This document shows, piece by piece, positions 57,692-64,000 of a stretch of 64,000 nucleotides of DNA. Position 1 is the first letter of the stretch, and each line of letters opens with the position of its first letter. The translations under genes were made by a program, and so were the position numbers. This DNA comes from Iamia sp. SCSIO 61187 (GTDB lineage Bacteria > Actinomycetota > Acidimicrobiia > Acidimicrobiales > Iamiaceae). The stretch is from NCBI RefSeq assembly GCF_019443745.1, contig NZ_CP050948.1:2528001-2592000 (forward strand), read 5' to 3'. The notes beneath the pieces were generated by a model, which ran no database searches, had not been told where the DNA came from, and saw nothing but the letters and a program-made list of their open reading frames with translations.

Positions 57692-58449
57692 GCGATCGAC
57701 GCGTAGCGGCTGTCGGAGTGCAGGGGGCCGGTGGGCACGCCGTTGCTCCGGGGCGTCCAGGCCCAGATGCGCCACAGCATGCGCTCGCCGGTGAACGGGC
57801 CCCGACCGTGCAGCATGCGGTAGTTGTCGATGCAGAGCGCCTCGCCCGGCTCGAGGGTGAAGCGGGGGGCGGCGGCGTCGGCCTCGGCCACCCGCTCGGT
57901 CCAGCGGTCGATGAGGGCCCGGTCGGCCTCGGGGTCGGCCGCCTCCGGGTCGGGGGCCATGTAGGGGGTGCGGCGGACGGCGGTGCGGCCCGACGGCAGG
58001 GTCAAGACGATGGGGCTGCACGCGGGCCGCATGTCCGGCTCGGTGAGGTCGACGGGGACCTCGTGCACGAAGCGGTGGAGCTCCGGGTCCTCGGCGGCCA
58101 CCTGGTCGAGCAGGGCGTGCCCGTCGACCAGGACCGATGCGCCCCCGCTGGTGCCCTGCTGGGCGCAGAGGAGGAAGAGCCCGTCGGGGTGGTGGTCGCC
58201 GTAGGCGAACCCGTCCACGTGCACCGGCATCGACGCCTCGGGCGGGATCAGGCCCCGGTCGCCCTCGCCGCCCTCCCGGACGGCGGCGGCGTCGGGGCGG
58301 GCCAGGAGGTCGCCCAGCACGTCCCCGGCGACCGCCCCGGCGGCGGCGGCGTCGATGCCCCGCCGGGTCAGGACGGCGGCTCCGTCGGCGGCCATGAGGG
58401 CCGCGGCCACGCTCGGGTCGTCGGTCCGTCGCGGGATCAGTCCGGCCAT
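57688..58449 (-). CDS. TauD/TfdA-like 2-oxoglutarate/Fe(II) dioxygenase
   Basis: A 253-residue dioxygenase. The iron-binding facial triad is in MPVHVDGFAYGD (His77, Asp79) and RMLHGR (His214), and the 2-oxoglutarate-binding arginine is in LWRIWAW (Arg227). It would hydroxylate its substrate with decarboxylation of 2-oxoglutarate. As the first gene of the operon with Rieske 3, deaminase 3, Rieske 2 and nucleoside hydrolase, it may also act on a modified nucleoside. ATG 58449 is supported by the leaderless promoter right before it. Confidence 0.82.
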   Translation of the reverse strand: MAGLIPRRTDDPSVAAALMAADGAAVLTRRGIDAAAAGAVAGDVLGDLLARPDAAAVREGGEGDRGLIPPEASMPVHVDGFAYGDHHPDGLFLLCAQQGTSGGASVLVDGHALLDQVAAEDPELHRFVHEVPVDLTEPDMRPACSPIVLTLPSGRTAVRRTPYMAPDPEAADPEADRALIDRWTERVAEADAAAPRFTLEPGEALCIDNYRMLHGRGPFTGERMLWRIWAWTPRSNGVPTGPLHSDSRYASIA

Positions 58450-58456
58450 GGCGACG

Positions 58457-58485
58457 ACTCTGCGCCACCCCGCCTCCGGGGGCAA
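58457..58485 (-). promoter_or_regulatory. Leaderless promoter TTGCCC-17-CAGAGT
   Basis: Read leftward, TTGCCC (58485-58480), a 17-base spacer and CAGAGT (58462-58457) end seven bases before ATG 58449. The shared box starts about 16 bases behind the -35, as in copies c and d. Confidence 0.6.
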
Positions 58486-58500
58486 CGGTCGCGCCGCCCT

Positions 58501-58528
58501 CTTCACACAGCGTTGACAAACTGTTGAT
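58501..58528. promoter_or_regulatory. Shared box, copy e (CTTCACACAGC + GTTGACAAACTG)
   Basis: It lies upstream of the five-gene TauD-to-nucleoside-hydrolase operon. TTCAC and TTGACA keep the 11-base distance of copies c and d. It is the only one of the six not between divergent genes. Confidence 0.65.
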
Positions 58529-58545
58529 CGAGACCAGGCGCCGGC

Positions 58546-59535
58546 CTACCGCCCGAAGGCGTCGATCATGGCGTCGACGTCGCCCAGCGGGTAGAGGATC
58601 GGGCACGTGCACCCGTCGTCGATGTACTGCTGGACGCCCGCCCGGGCCTCGTCGGGGGTGCCCGAGGCGGTCAGGAGGTGCACCACGTCGTCGGGCACCA
58701 GTTTCGACGCCGCCTCGACCTGCTCGTGGGTCGCCGGCCAGGTCAGGACCTCGCCCACCCGGTCGAGCAGGTCCTGGGACACGCCCGACGCCTTCATGAT
58801 GTGGGGTTGCTGGCCCAGGTACTGGGTGACCATGAGCCGGGCCATGTCGAGGGCGGTCTGGCGGTCCTCGTGCACCGAGCACACGATGAGCTGGGGCCGG
58901 TCGATGTCGTCGACCGACCGACCGGCCCGGTCGGCCCCGGCGGCCAGGGCGTCCATGGCCCGGCGGTTGTAGTCGGGCGACACCAGGTAGTTGAGGACGA
59001 CCCCGTCGGCGATCTCGCCGGTGAGCTCCATCATCTTCATGCCCGTGGCCCCGACGTAGATCGGCACGTCCTTGGGCCGCCGGTCCTGGTACACGTAGTC
59101 GAGCTCGACCCCGTCGAGGTGCACGTGCTCGCCGTGCATGGTGACGGTCTCGTCGTGCAGGAGGGCCCGCACCGCGGTCACGACCTCCCGCATCACCCTG
59201 AGGGGCTTGGCCCGGGTGATGCCGACCTTGGCCGCCAGCGGGTCCCACCAGGCGCCCAGGCCGAGGATCACCCGCCCGGGGGCGAGGTCGTCGAGGGTCG
59301 AGAAGGTGGCCGCCAGCCGGGCCGGGTTGCGGCTCCAGACGTCGGCCACGCCCGAGCCCAGCCGGATCGTCTCGGTCACCGCCCCGAAGGCGGCCAGCGG
59401 GACGGTCGCCTCCCGGACCAGCCGGCTCTCGGCCTGCCACACCGCCTCGAAGCCGGCGGCCTCGGCCCGCTGGGCGTAGCGCATCCCGTCCCGGATCGGG
59501 TGGGCGTCCTGCAGGTACAAGGCGACTCGGTCCAT
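58546..59535 (-). CDS. LLM-class F420-dependent oxidoreductase
   Basis: A 329-residue luciferase-like TIM-barrel protein. It starts [19 protein letters not shown] and shows [30 protein letters not shown] and [20 protein letters not shown] followed by DGVVLNY, the usual features of the F420-binding branch. It would reduce or oxidise a substrate using F420 or FMN. It lies at the end of the XdhD-SsnA transcript but is separated from it by an inverted repeat, so its link to purine metabolism is uncertain. Confidence 0.85.
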   Translation of the reverse strand: MDRVALYLQDAHPIRDGMRYAQRAEAAGFEAVWQAESRLVREATVPLAAFGAVTETIRLGSGVADVWSRNPARLAATFSTLDDLAPGRVILGLGAWWDPLAAKVGITRAKPLRVMREVVTAVRALLHDETVTMHGEHVHLDGVELDYVYQDRRPKDVPIYVGATGMKMMELTGEIADGVVLNYLVSPDYNRRAMDALAAGADRAGRSVDDIDRPQLIVCSVHEDRQTALDMARLMVTQYLGQQPHIMKASGVSQDLLDRVGEVLTWPATHEQVEAASKLVPDDVVHLLTASGTPDEARAGVQQYIDDGCTCPILYPLGDVDAMIDAFGR

Positions 59536-59558
59536 CACTGCTCTCCGTCGTCGGCGAA

Positions 59559-59602
59559 CTCGGTGGCAGATCTCGGACGAACGTCCCCCATCTGCCACCG
59601 AG
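59559..59602. terminator. 13-base inverted repeat between same-strand genes
   Basis: CTCGGTGGCAGAT (59559-59571) and ATCTGCCACCGAG (59590-59602) are perfect complements around an 18-base loop. It may partly end the XdhD-SsnA transcript before the LLM gene, or be a dispersed repeat. Confidence 0.45.
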
Positions 59603-59620
59603 AACGGATCGTGGGTGGGG

Positions 59621-60676
59621 TCATGGCATGGCCGCCAGGGCGGCGTGGAGGCGGGTGGCCGCCTCGCGGGCGTGGGCCCGGACCTCGGCGGCGTCGACCC
59701 GGGTGGGCCCGTCGGGGCCGAGGACGACCTCGCCGTCGACGACGACCTCCACCGGCCGGACGCCCGGCGTGTAGGCCAGGTGCCACGGGTCCATGGGCTC
59801 GTAGGACCAGGTGACCCGGTCGTCGGCGGCCTCGGGCACCAGCTCGTAGCCGGCCTCGAGCCAGGCCCAGGCGTCCTCGGGCGAGGCGGTCAGGTCGTCG
59901 GCCCGCAGGGCGACGAAGGCCAGGCGGGCCTCGTCGAGCATGTCGGCCCCGATGCCGTCGGTGCCGAGGGCGACGCGCTGGCCGGCGGCCGCCCACCGGG
60001 CCGGCCGGCCGTAGCCCACGCTGTTGTTCTGGTTCGACCGGGGGTTGTGCAGGATCGTGCCGGGCAGGCGCCGGTCGAGGTGGACGGCGTGGGCCAGCAG
60101 CCAGTCGTCCCGGGCCCGGTCGGCCAGCCGCTCGGCCGCGCCGAGGTCCTCGGGGCCCTCGGCCACGTGGATGTGCACGCCCACGCCGAGGTCGGCCGCC
60201 AGCCCGCACACGGCGTCGAGGGTCTCGTCCGACAGGGTGAAGGCGGCGTGGGCGCCGACGAGCCCGCGCCCCCCGGCCCGGATGAACCGCTCGTTCTCGG
60301 CCAGCCCGGCGGCGGCCCCGTCGAGGCCGTTGCGATCGGTGACCTCGTAGCAGCACACGACCCGCACGCCGACCTCGGCGCAGGCCTCGGCGATCACGTC
60401 GAGGCTGCCCTCGATGGCCGAGGGCGAGCTGTGGTGGTCGACGATGGCCGTCGTCCCGCACTCCAGCGCCTCGAGGGCGCCGAGCCGGGCCGACGCCCGG
60501 ATGGTGTCGAGGTCGAGGGCCCGGTCGAGCCGCCACCAGACCAGCTCGAGCACCTCGAGGAAGCTCGTCGGGGTGCGGGGCGGCGGGGGCATGCCGCGCG
60601 CCAGGGCCGAGTACAGGTGGTGGTGGGAGCAGACGAGGCCGCCGGTGACGGCCCCGTCGCTGGTCGCGATGGCCAC
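59621..60676 (-). CDS. ssnA: SsnA-like amidohydrolase lacking the usual N-terminal domain
   Basis: A 351-residue COG0402 enzyme. [16 protein letters not shown] and [13 protein letters not shown] match the SsnA family, with [17 protein letters not shown] and ALGTDGIGA completing the metal site. SsnA proteins are about 440 residues and begin with a beta-sandwich strand set of about 55 residues; here the sequence starts almost at the HxH motif. GTG 60676 follows directly on the XdhD-like stop. In E. coli ssnA also lies beside xdhD, which supports the assignment. Substrate unknown. Confidence 0.8.
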   Translation of the reverse strand: MAIATSDGAVTGGLVCSHHHLYSALARGMPPPPRTPTSFLEVLELVWWRLDRALDLDTIRASARLGALEALECGTTAIVDHHSSPSAIEGSLDVIAEACAEVGVRVVCCYEVTDRNGLDGAAAGLAENERFIRAGGRGLVGAHAAFTLSDETLDAVCGLAADLGVGVHIHVAEGPEDLGAAERLADRARDDWLLAHAVHLDRRLPGTILHNPRSNQNNSVGYGRPARWAAAGQRVALGTDGIGADMLDEARLAFVALRADDLTASPEDAWAWLEAGYELVPEAADDRVTWSYEPMDPWHLAYTPGVRPVEVVVDGEVVLGPDGPTRVDAAEVRAHAREAATRLHAALAAMP

Positions 60677-63265
60677 TCAGCCGCGCCGCATCGGGAGGGA
60701 CGACCGCCACGAGCCGTCGTGGGCGTGGAGGGCGGCCGCCACCGCCCCGGCGGTGGGGACCAGGCCGATCTCGCCCACGCCCTTGATGCCGTAGGGCGCG
60801 TCGGGCTGGGGCTCCTCGACGAGGATGACCTCGACCGGCGGCATGTCCTTGGCCCGCAGGATCCCGAGCCCCCGCAGGGTCGTGGTGGTCGGCCGGCAGT
60901 CGTCGTCGGTGGGGAAGTCCTCGGTGAGGGCGTAGCCCAGGCCCATGTGCACCGCGCCCTCGATCTGACCCTCGACCAGCAGCGGGTTGACCGCCTTGCC
61001 CACGTCGTGGGCGGCGACCACCTTCTCGATGGCCCCGGTGCCGGGGTCCAGGACCACGACCTGGGCGGCGTAGCCGAAGGTCGAGTGGATGACCGGGTTC
61101 TCCAGCCCCTCCTCCAGCTTGTTGGTCCAGTCGACGACGTAGCTGCCCTCGTGGTCGACCCCCGGAGCGCAGTCGGCGGCGAGGGCGGCGCGGCAGGCGG
61201 CGGCCACCGCGCCGGCGCCCATCAGGGTGCCCCGGCTGCCGGTGGTCTGGCCCTTGCCCAGCTCGCGGCTGGTGTCGACCACGACCCGCACCCGCTCGGG
61301 CTCGATCCCCAGCTCGGTGCAGGCGACCTGGAGGGCGACGGTGTGGACGCCCTGGCCCATCTCGGTCCAGCAGTGGCGCACCTCGACGGTGCCGTCGTCC
61401 TCGAACCGGACGACGGCCTTGGCCACCTCGTGGAAGCCGTTGCCCAGACCGGAGTTCTTGAGCCCCAGACCGACCCCGACCGGCTTGCCGGCGGCGGCGG
61501 CGGCCTCGACGTGCGGCCGGACCGCGTCGAGGCAGGTGCGGGCGCCCTTGCACCCGTCGTCCATGATCTGGCCCGGCCCCCACACCGCACCGGGCGTGAT
61601 GACGTTGCGGTCGCGGATCTCCCAGCCGGTGAGGCCGGTGGCCTCGGCCAACCGGTCGAGCAGGCCCTCCATGGCGAACTGGGCCTGGTTGGCACCGAAG
61701 CCGCGGAACGCCCCGCACACCGGGTTGTTGGTCCGGACGGCGATGGCCTCCACGTCGATGGCGGGCACGTGGTACGGACCGCTGGCGTGGCCGGCGGCCC
61801 GCTCGAGCACCTTCATCCCGACGCTGGCGTAGGGGCCGGAGTCGCCCACCATGCGGAACCGCAGGGCGGTGAGGTGGCCGTCGGCGTCGCACGCCCCCTC
61901 GGCCTCGATGTGGATGGGGTGGCGCTTGGGGTGCTGGAGGAGGGACTCCTCCCGGCTGAGGGTGCACTTGACGGGCCGGCCGAGGAGGTGGGCGGCCAGG
62001 GCGGTGTGGCCCTGGTTCGACATGTCCTCCTTGCCGCCGAACGCGCCGCCGTTCGACACCAGCTCGACGGTGACCTCGTCGGTGCCGATGGCGAGCAGCG
62101 AGGCGATCTGGTCCCGGTCGTCCCAGACGCCCTGGCCGCCGGAGTACACGTGGAGCGGCCCCCCGTCGGGGCTCGGCACCGCGAGGGTCGACTCCGGCTC
62201 GAGGAAGGCGTGCTCGACGCGCTGGGTGGTGAACGTCTCGCGGACGACGTGGGCGCTGTCGGCGAAGGCGGCCTCCACGTCGCCGCGGGCGTAGGCCGAG
62301 CGGGACAAGACGTTGCCCTCGAGGCCCCACACCGCGGGCTCGTCGCTCTCCAGGGCGGCGAAGGCGGTGGCGAAGGGGGTGAGCGGACGGTAGGTGACCT
62401 CGACCAGCTCGGCGGCCCGGCGCGCCGTCGGTCGGTCGACGGCGACGACCACGGCGAGGACGTCGCCGAGGTACGAGGTGCGCCCGCCCTCGGGGATCAT
62501 CACCGGCCAGTCCTTGTGGATCAGCCCGACCCGCAGCTCACCGGGGATGTCGGCCGCGGTCAGCACCGCCTCGACGCCCTCGACGGCGGCGGCCTTGCTC
62601 GTGTCGATCCGCTCGACGTCGGCCCGGGCGTGCTGGGCCAGGTGGACGGCGGCGTGGAGGAGACCGTCGACCTGGATGTCGTCGATGAACCCCTTGTCAC
62701 CCAGGGCCAGGTCCTCGCCCTGGTAGCGGACACCGCGCTCCCCCACCCCGGTGGGCAGGGCGACGGGCGTCTCGGTGCCGGCCGCCAGGGCCTCGACGGC
62801 GTCGAGGATCTTGGTGTAGCCGGTGCACCGGCAGAGGTGGCCGCCCAGGTGGCGGGCGGCGGTGTCGCGGTCGAGGCCTGAACCCTTCTTGTCGAGCAGC
62901 GCCTTGACCCGCACCACGATGCCGGGCGTGCAGAACCCGCACTGCAGGGCGCCGGTCGCGGCGAAGGCCTCGGCGAAGCGGGCCCGCTCGGCCTCGGGCA
63001 GGCCCTCGAGCGTCGTGACCTCCTTGCCCTCGGCCCGCTCCAGGCCGATCTGGCAGGCCACCACCGCCTTCCCGTCGAGCAGGACGGTGCAGCAGCCGCA
63101 CTGCCCCGACGGCGAGCAGCCGTCCTTGGGCGACAGCACGCCGAGCTCGTCGCGCAGGGCGGCGAGCAGGTGGGGCTGGCCGTCGCCGACGACGACGGGC
63201 TCGCCGTTGACCGTGAAGGCGTGGGCCGTGCCGGGGGAGATCGGGGGCGCGGGAGCGTCGGTCAT
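60677..63265 (-). CDS. Fused FeS-molybdopterin dehydrogenase (XdhD/selenium-dependent xanthine dehydrogenase type)
   Basis: An 862-residue protein. The N-terminal 165 residues hold two [2Fe-2S] motifs (DGCSPSGQCGCCTV; QCGFCTPG and CRCTGY), and the rest is a molybdopterin domain with SNGGAFGGKED, CGAFRGFG and KGVGEIG (catalytic Glu832). Both purine-hydroxylase residues (Glu after GGK, Arg in RGFG) are kept. There is no FAD domain, as in XdhD and the selenium-dependent type, so electrons must pass to another partner. ATG 63265 was chosen over GTG 63280, which would lie in the promoter -10. Confidence 0.88.
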   Translation of the reverse strand: MTDAPAPPISPGTAHAFTVNGEPVVVGDGQPHLLAALRDELGVLSPKDGCSPSGQCGCCTVLLDGKAVVACQIGLERAEGKEVTTLEGLPEAERARFAEAFAATGALQCGFCTPGIVVRVKALLDKKGSGLDRDTAARHLGGHLCRCTGYTKILDAVEALAAGTETPVALPTGVGERGVRYQGEDLALGDKGFIDDIQVDGLLHAAVHLAQHARADVERIDTSKAAAVEGVEAVLTAADIPGELRVGLIHKDWPVMIPEGGRTSYLGDVLAVVVAVDRPTARRAAELVEVTYRPLTPFATAFAALESDEPAVWGLEGNVLSRSAYARGDVEAAFADSAHVVRETFTTQRVEHAFLEPESTLAVPSPDGGPLHVYSGGQGVWDDRDQIASLLAIGTDEVTVELVSNGGAFGGKEDMSNQGHTALAAHLLGRPVKCTLSREESLLQHPKRHPIHIEAEGACDADGHLTALRFRMVGDSGPYASVGMKVLERAAGHASGPYHVPAIDVEAIAVRTNNPVCGAFRGFGANQAQFAMEGLLDRLAEATGLTGWEIRDRNVITPGAVWGPGQIMDDGCKGARTCLDAVRPHVEAAAAAGKPVGVGLGLKNSGLGNGFHEVAKAVVRFEDDGTVEVRHCWTEMGQGVHTVALQVACTELGIEPERVRVVVDTSRELGKGQTTGSRGTLMGAGAVAAACRAALAADCAPGVDHEGSYVVDWTNKLEEGLENPVIHSTFGYAAQVVVLDPGTGAIEKVVAAHDVGKAVNPLLVEGQIEGAVHMGLGYALTEDFPTDDDCRPTTTTLRGLGILRAKDMPPVEVILVEEPQPDAPYGIKGVGEIGLVPTAGAVAAALHAHDGSWRSSLPMRRG

Positions 63266-63272
63266 CGGGACC

Positions 63273-63301
63273 ACGTTCACGCGCCTTCAACAATCTGTCA
63301 A
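63273..63301 (-). promoter_or_regulatory. Leaderless promoter TTGACA-17-GAACGT
   Basis: Read leftward, TTGACA (63301-63296), a 17-base spacer and GAACGT (63278-63273) end seven bases before ATG 63265. The shared box overlaps both elements. Confidence 0.55.
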
Positions 63302-63302
63302 C
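63275..63302. promoter_or_regulatory. Shared box, copy f (GTTCACGCGCC + TTCAACAATCTGTCAAC)
   Basis: It lies between the divergent XdhD-like and ammonia-lyase-like genes. The first 11 bases equal copy c; the second part matches copy a at nearly all positions. Confidence 0.7.
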
Positions 63303-63324
63303 GCACTCCCGGTTTCCGGCATGT

Positions 63325-63330
63325 GAAGAT
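63325..63330 (+). promoter_or_regulatory. -10-like element (GAAGAT) of a leaderless promoter
   Basis: GAAGAT, preceded by TG-like T, ends six bases before GTG 63337. The core of copy f is at -51 to -35 of this start, as for copies c and d. Confidence 0.4.
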
Positions 63331-63336
63331 GCCCCG

Positions 63337-64000
63337 GTGACGAGCGAGATCCTCCGCAACCCGGGCCGCGGGCCCCTGCCCGCCGATGCCCGGGACGGGG
63401 GTCCGTCGCCCCAGGACTTCCACCGGCGCCTGCCGGGCTACGCGCCCACCCCGCTGGTCGACGCCGCCCCCCTCGCCGCCGACCTCGGCGTCGGCCGGCT
63501 GTGGGTCAAGGACGAGTCGTGGCGCCTGGGCCTCCCGGCGTTCAAGATGCTGGGGGCCTCGTGGGCGTCGTACCGGCTGCTCGTGTCCCGCCTCGGGGCC
63601 GAGCCGTCGTGGGCCACCCTCGACGAGCTGGCCGCCGCCCTGGTCCCGCTCGGGCCGCTCACCCTCGTCGCCGCCACCGACGGGAACCACGGCCGGGCCG
63701 TGGCCCGCACCGCCCGGCTCCTGGGGCTCGGGGCCCACGTCCTCGTCCCGGCGGGCACGGCCGACGCCCGGATCGAGGCCATCGCGTCCGAGGGGGCGAG
63801 GGTCGACGTGGTCGACGGCACCTACGACGACGCCATCGCGGCGTCGGCCGCCCTGGCGTCCGACGACCACCTGGTGGTGTCGGACACCTCATGGCCCGGC
63901 TACGCCGAGGTCCCCCGCTGGGTCATCGACGGCTACGCCACGATCTTCGCCGAGGTCGACGAGCAGCTCGCCGCGACCGGTGCGCCCCCTCCCGATGTCG
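63337..64000 (+). CDS. dpaL: PLP-dependent diaminopropionate ammonia-lyase-like protein (5' part)
   Basis: The first 221 residues of a fold-type II PLP enzyme; the gene runs off the right edge. The PLP-binding lysine is in GLPAFKMLGASWA, and AATDGNHGRAVA is the phosphate- and substrate-binding loop, as in DpaL/YgeX. TYDDAIAAS and VVSDTSWPGY follow the family pattern. DpaL splits 2,3-diaminopropionate to pyruvate and ammonia. In E. coli, ygeX lies in the same purine-related gene region as xdh genes and ssnA, as here. It is divergent from the XdhD-like gene and shares box f. Confidence 0.85.
   Translation, partial: MTSEILRNPGRGPLPADARDGGPSPQDFHRRLPGYAPTPLVDAAPLAADLGVGRLWVKDESWRLGLPAFKMLGASWASYRLLVSRLGAEPSWATLDELAAALVPLGPLTLVAATDGNHGRAVARTARLLGLGAHVLVPAGTADARIEAIASEGARVDVVDGTYDDAIAASAALASDDHLVVSDTSWPGYAEVPRWVIDGYATIFAEVDEQLAATGAPPPDV

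Noticed and set aside
59615..62881. Very long open frame on the + strand opposite the SsnA-like and XdhD-like genes (over 1000 codons)
   Set aside because: It is antisense to two genes with complete motifs and reads as low-complexity Gly/Val/Asp/Arg; high GC suppresses stops in such frames.

Overview
This is a very GC-rich bacterial chromosome segment with dense genes, many GTG starts and many 4-bp stop/start overlaps. Most promoters sit only 6-8 bases before the start codon, so many mRNAs look leaderless. Together with an F420-type LLM oxidoreductase, a MenE-like ligase and twin-arginine lipoproteins, this points to an actinobacterium, possibly of the Acidimicrobiia (inference from style and content, not a database match). 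No rRNA, tRNA, CRISPR array, insertion sequence or phage gene was seen. No gene-free stretch exceeds 300 bases; the longest are 21901-22139 and 33693-33923.

Left part (1-28 kb), ordinary chromosomal genes: an envelope-glycan set (partial SGNH-like gene, GH5-family glycosidase lipoprotein, MBOAT acyltransferase); two divergent GGDEF/EAL proteins, one frameshifted; a CPA2 antiporter with its RCK_C regulatory subunit; an NAD epimerase, DUF488, GNAT acetyltransferase, histidine phosphatase and ParB-like protein; two AMP-forming ligases; a degenerate PCD-VOC fusion; a BVMO-like flavoprotein; DUF2252, CBS, SDR and thioredoxin-domain/DUF255 proteins; and a MobA-like nucleotidyltransferase.

Right part (26.5-64 kb), a large island for purine or N-heterocycle breakdown. 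Its parts are: (i) a six-gene operon with a three-subunit xanthine-dehydrogenase-type enzyme, an M20 amidase/carbamoylase, an N-carbamoyl-D-amino-acid-hydrolase-like nitrilase and an MFS transporter; (ii) a BMP-type nucleoside ABC importer with a purine phosphoribosyltransferase; (iii) an amidohydrolase and a small DauR/YheO-like regulator cotranscribed with an NMT1-type ABC importer whose ATPase is encoded 4 kb away; (iv) a run of deaminases (three adenosine-deaminase-like, one 8-oxoguanine-deaminase-like, two other COG0402 enzymes), three Rieske oxygenases, one TauD-type dioxygenase, a nucleoside hydrolase and a second phosphoribosyltransferase; (v) a fused FeS-molybdopterin dehydrogenase (XdhD/selenium-dependent type), an SsnA-like hydrolase, an LLM oxidoreductase and a divergent diaminopropionate-ammonia-lyase-like gene.

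The most interesting result is that six promoter regions of this island carry related copies of one box (GTTCACGC-n3-GTTGACA-type and the related TTCAACA-ATC-GTCAAC form). They tie both dehydrogenases, both importers, all three Rieske oxygenases, the dioxygenase and most deaminases into one candidate regulon. One Rieske enzyme resembles the NdmA type of methylxanthine N-demethylase, so the island may handle methylated or otherwise modified purines or nucleosides. That function is inferred; no urate oxidase, allantoinase or Rieske reductase was seen in the window.
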